This document shows, piece after piece, positions 62,145 to 64,000 of a stretch of 64,000 nucleotides of DNA (positions are counted from its first letter, which is position 1; every line of letters begins with the position of its first letter). Both the position numbers and the translations under genes were made by a program. The DNA is from Malaciobacter marinus. Its GTDB lineage: Bacteria; Campylobacterota; Campylobacteria; Campylobacterales; Arcobacteraceae. The stretch is taken from positions 2,542,001 to 2,606,000 of the forward strand of contig NZ_CP032101.1 in the NCBI RefSeq assembly GCF_003544855.1, in the 5' to 3' direction. The notes beneath the pieces are model-generated. The model was not told where the DNA came from, ran no database searches, and worked only from the letters and a program-made list of their open reading frames with translations.

Positions 62145-63429
62145 ATTTTGTTATGCACTCTGGAAATTTATAAACTACATTCCCATTTTTTATAGTATAA
62201 ACAGCAGCACCTTTGAGCTTTTCATATAATAAAGGTGAATTTTTAGATTTTGATTTATTTAAATTATCATCATAAATATATTCTAAATTTGGATCAAGTA
62301 TAGCTATATCTGCTAACATACCTTTATCAATTTTCCCTTTGTTTTCTAGTTTTAGTAATTTAGCTGGTTTATAAGATGTTAATTCAACCATTTTATTTAA
62401 AGAAATTACATTATCTTCAACTAATTTAAGAGTTAATGGAACTAATGTTTGTAATCCTAAAATACCAAATGGTGCTTTTTCAAACTCTACAAATTTTTCA
62501 TCACTATGGTGTGGAGCATGGTCTGTTGCAATAACATCAACAAGTCCATTTTTTAATCCTTCTCTCATAGCTTCCATATCTCTTTGGCTTCTTAGAGGTG
62601 GAGACATTTTGTAGTTTGTATCATAAGTAAGTAATTTTTTATCAGTAAATGAGAAGTGGTGTGGAGCAACTTCACAAGTAACATTTATTCCCTCTTTTTT
62701 TGCAAGTGCAATCAACTTTAAAGACCACTCTGAACTTACATGTGCAATATGAATATGACCGCCAGTTAATTTTGCTAAAAGCATATCTCTTGCAACCATA
62801 ATTTCTTCTTTTTCACTTGGCATACCTTTTAACCCAAGTATTGTTGAAATTTCACCTTCATTCATAACTCCTCTGTGTGCTAAGCAACAATCCTCTGAGT
62901 GAGAAATTACAAATGAGTTAAAACTTGAAGCGTACTCTAAAGCACTTCTCATTACTGAACTATCTGTAACAGGTAATCCATCATCTGAGAATGCAACAGC
63001 ACCTGCTTCAATCATATCTCCCATTTCAACAATTGATTCTCCTTTAAATCCTTTAGAGATTGCTCCAATAGGGAGTAAATCAATTAAGCCTATATTTTTA
63101 GATTTTGCTATCATTGCTTCTGTAATAGAACGATTGTCATTTAATGGATTAGTATTTGCCATAGGTAAGCATGTAGTTACACCACCTGCAACAGCAGCTT
63201 TACTTCCTGATTCTAAATCATCTTTATATTCATATCCTGGATCTCTAAAATGAACATGCATATCAATTAATCCAGGAACGATTAGCATACCTTCTGCATT
63301 TATTGTTTCATCAACAGTTACATCTTCATGATTAATAATATCAATAATCTTATCATTTTCAATAAGTACATTTGCTTTTTGCGTATTGTCATTATTTACT
63401 ATTGTTCCATTTTTTATTAGTAAACGCAT
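62143..63429 (-). CDS. pyrC: Dihydroorotase, class I
   Basis: Closes N-carbamoyl-aspartate to dihydroorotate in pyrimidine synthesis. The 428 residues have the amidohydrolase metal motif DMHVHFRDPGYEYKDDLESG, AAVAGGVTTCLPMANTNP, HIAHVSSEWS and DVIATDHAPHH. Class I (long) form. It starts 8 bases after the pyrB stop, forming a pyrBC operon. Some class I homologues are inactive partners of PyrB, but the metal ligands here look intact. Confidence 0.93.
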   Translation of the reverse strand: MRLLIKNGTIVNNDNTQKANVLIENDKIIDIINHEDVTVDETINAEGMLIVPGLIDMHVHFRDPGYEYKDDLESGSKAAVAGGVTTCLPMANTNPLNDNRSITEAMIAKSKNIGLIDLLPIGAISKGFKGESIVEMGDMIEAGAVAFSDDGLPVTDSSVMRSALEYASSFNSFVISHSEDCCLAHRGVMNEGEISTILGLKGMPSEKEEIMVARDMLLAKLTGGHIHIAHVSSEWSLKLIALAKKEGINVTCEVAPHHFSFTDKKLLTYDTNYKMSPPLRSQRDMEAMREGLKNGLVDVIATDHAPHHSDEKFVEFEKAPFGILGLQTLVPLTLKLVEDNVISLNKMVELTSYKPAKLLKLENKGKIDKGMLADIAILDPNLEYIYDDNLNKSKSKNSPLLYEKLKGAAVYTIKNGNVVYKFPECITK

Positions 63430-63436
63430 ATTTAAA

Positions 63437-64000
63437 TTACCCTTTTCTATTTTGATTCAAAATATTTAATACTGCCATTCTTATAGCAACTCCATTTTCA
63501 ACTTGGTCTAAAATTACTGACCTTTGTGAGTCTGCCACATCTGAATTTATCTCTACTCCCCTATTTATAGGCCCAGGATGCATAATTATTGCATCTTTAT
63601 TTGATAATTTGATACGCTCTTTATTAAGTCCAAAAAACTTTGAATACTCTCTAATTGAAGGAACTAAAGACTCATTTTGTCTTTCTAATTGAATTCTCAT
63701 CATAATAATTACATCACTTCCTTCAACAGCCTCTTCCATAGTTTTACATACTTTACAATTAAATACTTCAGAGTATTTTGGAATCATAGTTGCTGGACCA
63801 AAAATCCTAACATTCATTCCTAACTTGTTCATTGCCCAGATGTTAGATCTAGCAACTCTACTATGTAAAATATCTCCTATAATTGAAACATTTAATCCTT
63901 CTAATGTTCCTTTATGTTCTTTAATAGTAAACAAATCAAGTAATGCTTGAGTTGGATGTTCATTTGCTCCATCGCCTGCATTTACTACTGAGGCATCTAT
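63437..64000 (-). CDS. pyrB: Aspartate carbamoyltransferase catalytic subunit, 3' part (5' end outside window)
   Basis: The open frame continues past the right edge, so only the C-terminal 187 residues are visible. Motifs: NAGDGANEHPTQALLDLFTI (carbamoyl phosphate and aspartate site region), SIIGDILHSRVARSN, MRIQLERQNESL and the terminal IMHPGPINRGVEI. These are specific to PyrB. It makes N-carbamoyl-aspartate, the substrate of the adjacent PyrC. Confidence 0.95.
   Translation of the reverse strand: MDASVVNAGDGANEHPTQALLDLFTIKEHKGTLEGLNVSIIGDILHSRVARSNIWAMNKLGMNVRIFGPATMIPKYSEVFNCKVCKTMEEAVEGSDVIIMMRIQLERQNESLVPSIREYSKFFGLNKERIKLSNKDAIIMHPGPINRGVEINSDVADSQRSVILDQVENGVAIRMAVLNILNQNRKG

Overview
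This window is AT-rich chromosomal DNA from a member of the Campylobacterota, most likely the Arcobacter group. The evidence is gene content and gene order: a futalosine-pathway menaquinone gene (mqnE), an HP0268-family small protein beside miaB, a COG3400-type TrkA-C protein, class II DAHP synthase, a MotE-like flagellar protein, a psrABC-type sulfur reductase, and many sensor kinases with the IAHQWRQPL-type phospho-acceptor box. Genes are tightly packed, often overlapping, and run in short operons on both strands. I see no rRNA, tRNA, insertion sequence, CRISPR array or replication origin. No stretch over 300 bases lacks a gene; the longest gaps are about 41620-41846 (promoters only) and 59372-59570 (terminator, repeat motif, promoter and leader of a transporter gene).

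Layout. 1-2830 (+): the 3' part of bioF, two small envelope proteins, beta-carbonic anhydrase and mqnE. 2877-6656 (-): a 521-residue membrane protein, a DUF374 acyltransferase, miaB and an HP0268-like protein. 6810-9391 (+): nusA-cysS. 9444-13981: rpsR, ssb, rpsF, holA and rnr on the minus strand, with fliW on the plus strand between holA and rnr. 14043-19880 (+): a ModA-like binding protein plus sensor kinase, then ilvC, a divergent polysaccharide deacetylase and dprA. 19881-26400 (-): a molybdopterin sulfur-compound reductase operon (psrABC type), followed by a response regulator, a histidine kinase and a stand-alone Cache sensor protein. 26525-30962 (-): murC, an unknown, a probable succinyl-DAP aminotransferase and a COG3400 protein. 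31052-38814: tgt, gatC, an ArsC/Spx-like protein, aroG, tal, serB, an MTHFR-like protein, ruvX, an HD-GYP protein and acpS. 38845-44170: an orphan ABC permease, panC, a CheY-like regulator, a META lipoprotein, rimO and tilS.

44157-54318 is a flagellar region. The minus strand reads acidic protein, fliQ, fliJ-like, motE-like, fliL, unknown, flgH, flgK, fliD, a terminator, then fliS and a small unknown. The plus strand carries flgI-fliM. 54460-62099 (+) looks like an accessory nutrient module: a histidine kinase with its own periplasmic binding domain, then two DcuC-family carriers alternating with two different M20-family amidohydrolases. 62143-64000 (-) holds pyrC and the 3' part of pyrB.

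The most notable observations are in the 54-62 kb module. The two carrier genes share a 302-bp block that is identical base for base, which suggests recent gene conversion. A direct-repeat motif (AGTCAC-N6-TTCACT type) lies upstream of the first amidohydrolase and of the second carrier. Elsewhere, three signalling or transport genes have a perfect TATAAT exactly 5-6 nt before an ATG with no Shine-Dalgarno, which suggests leaderless transcripts. Several genes appear to start at TTG.
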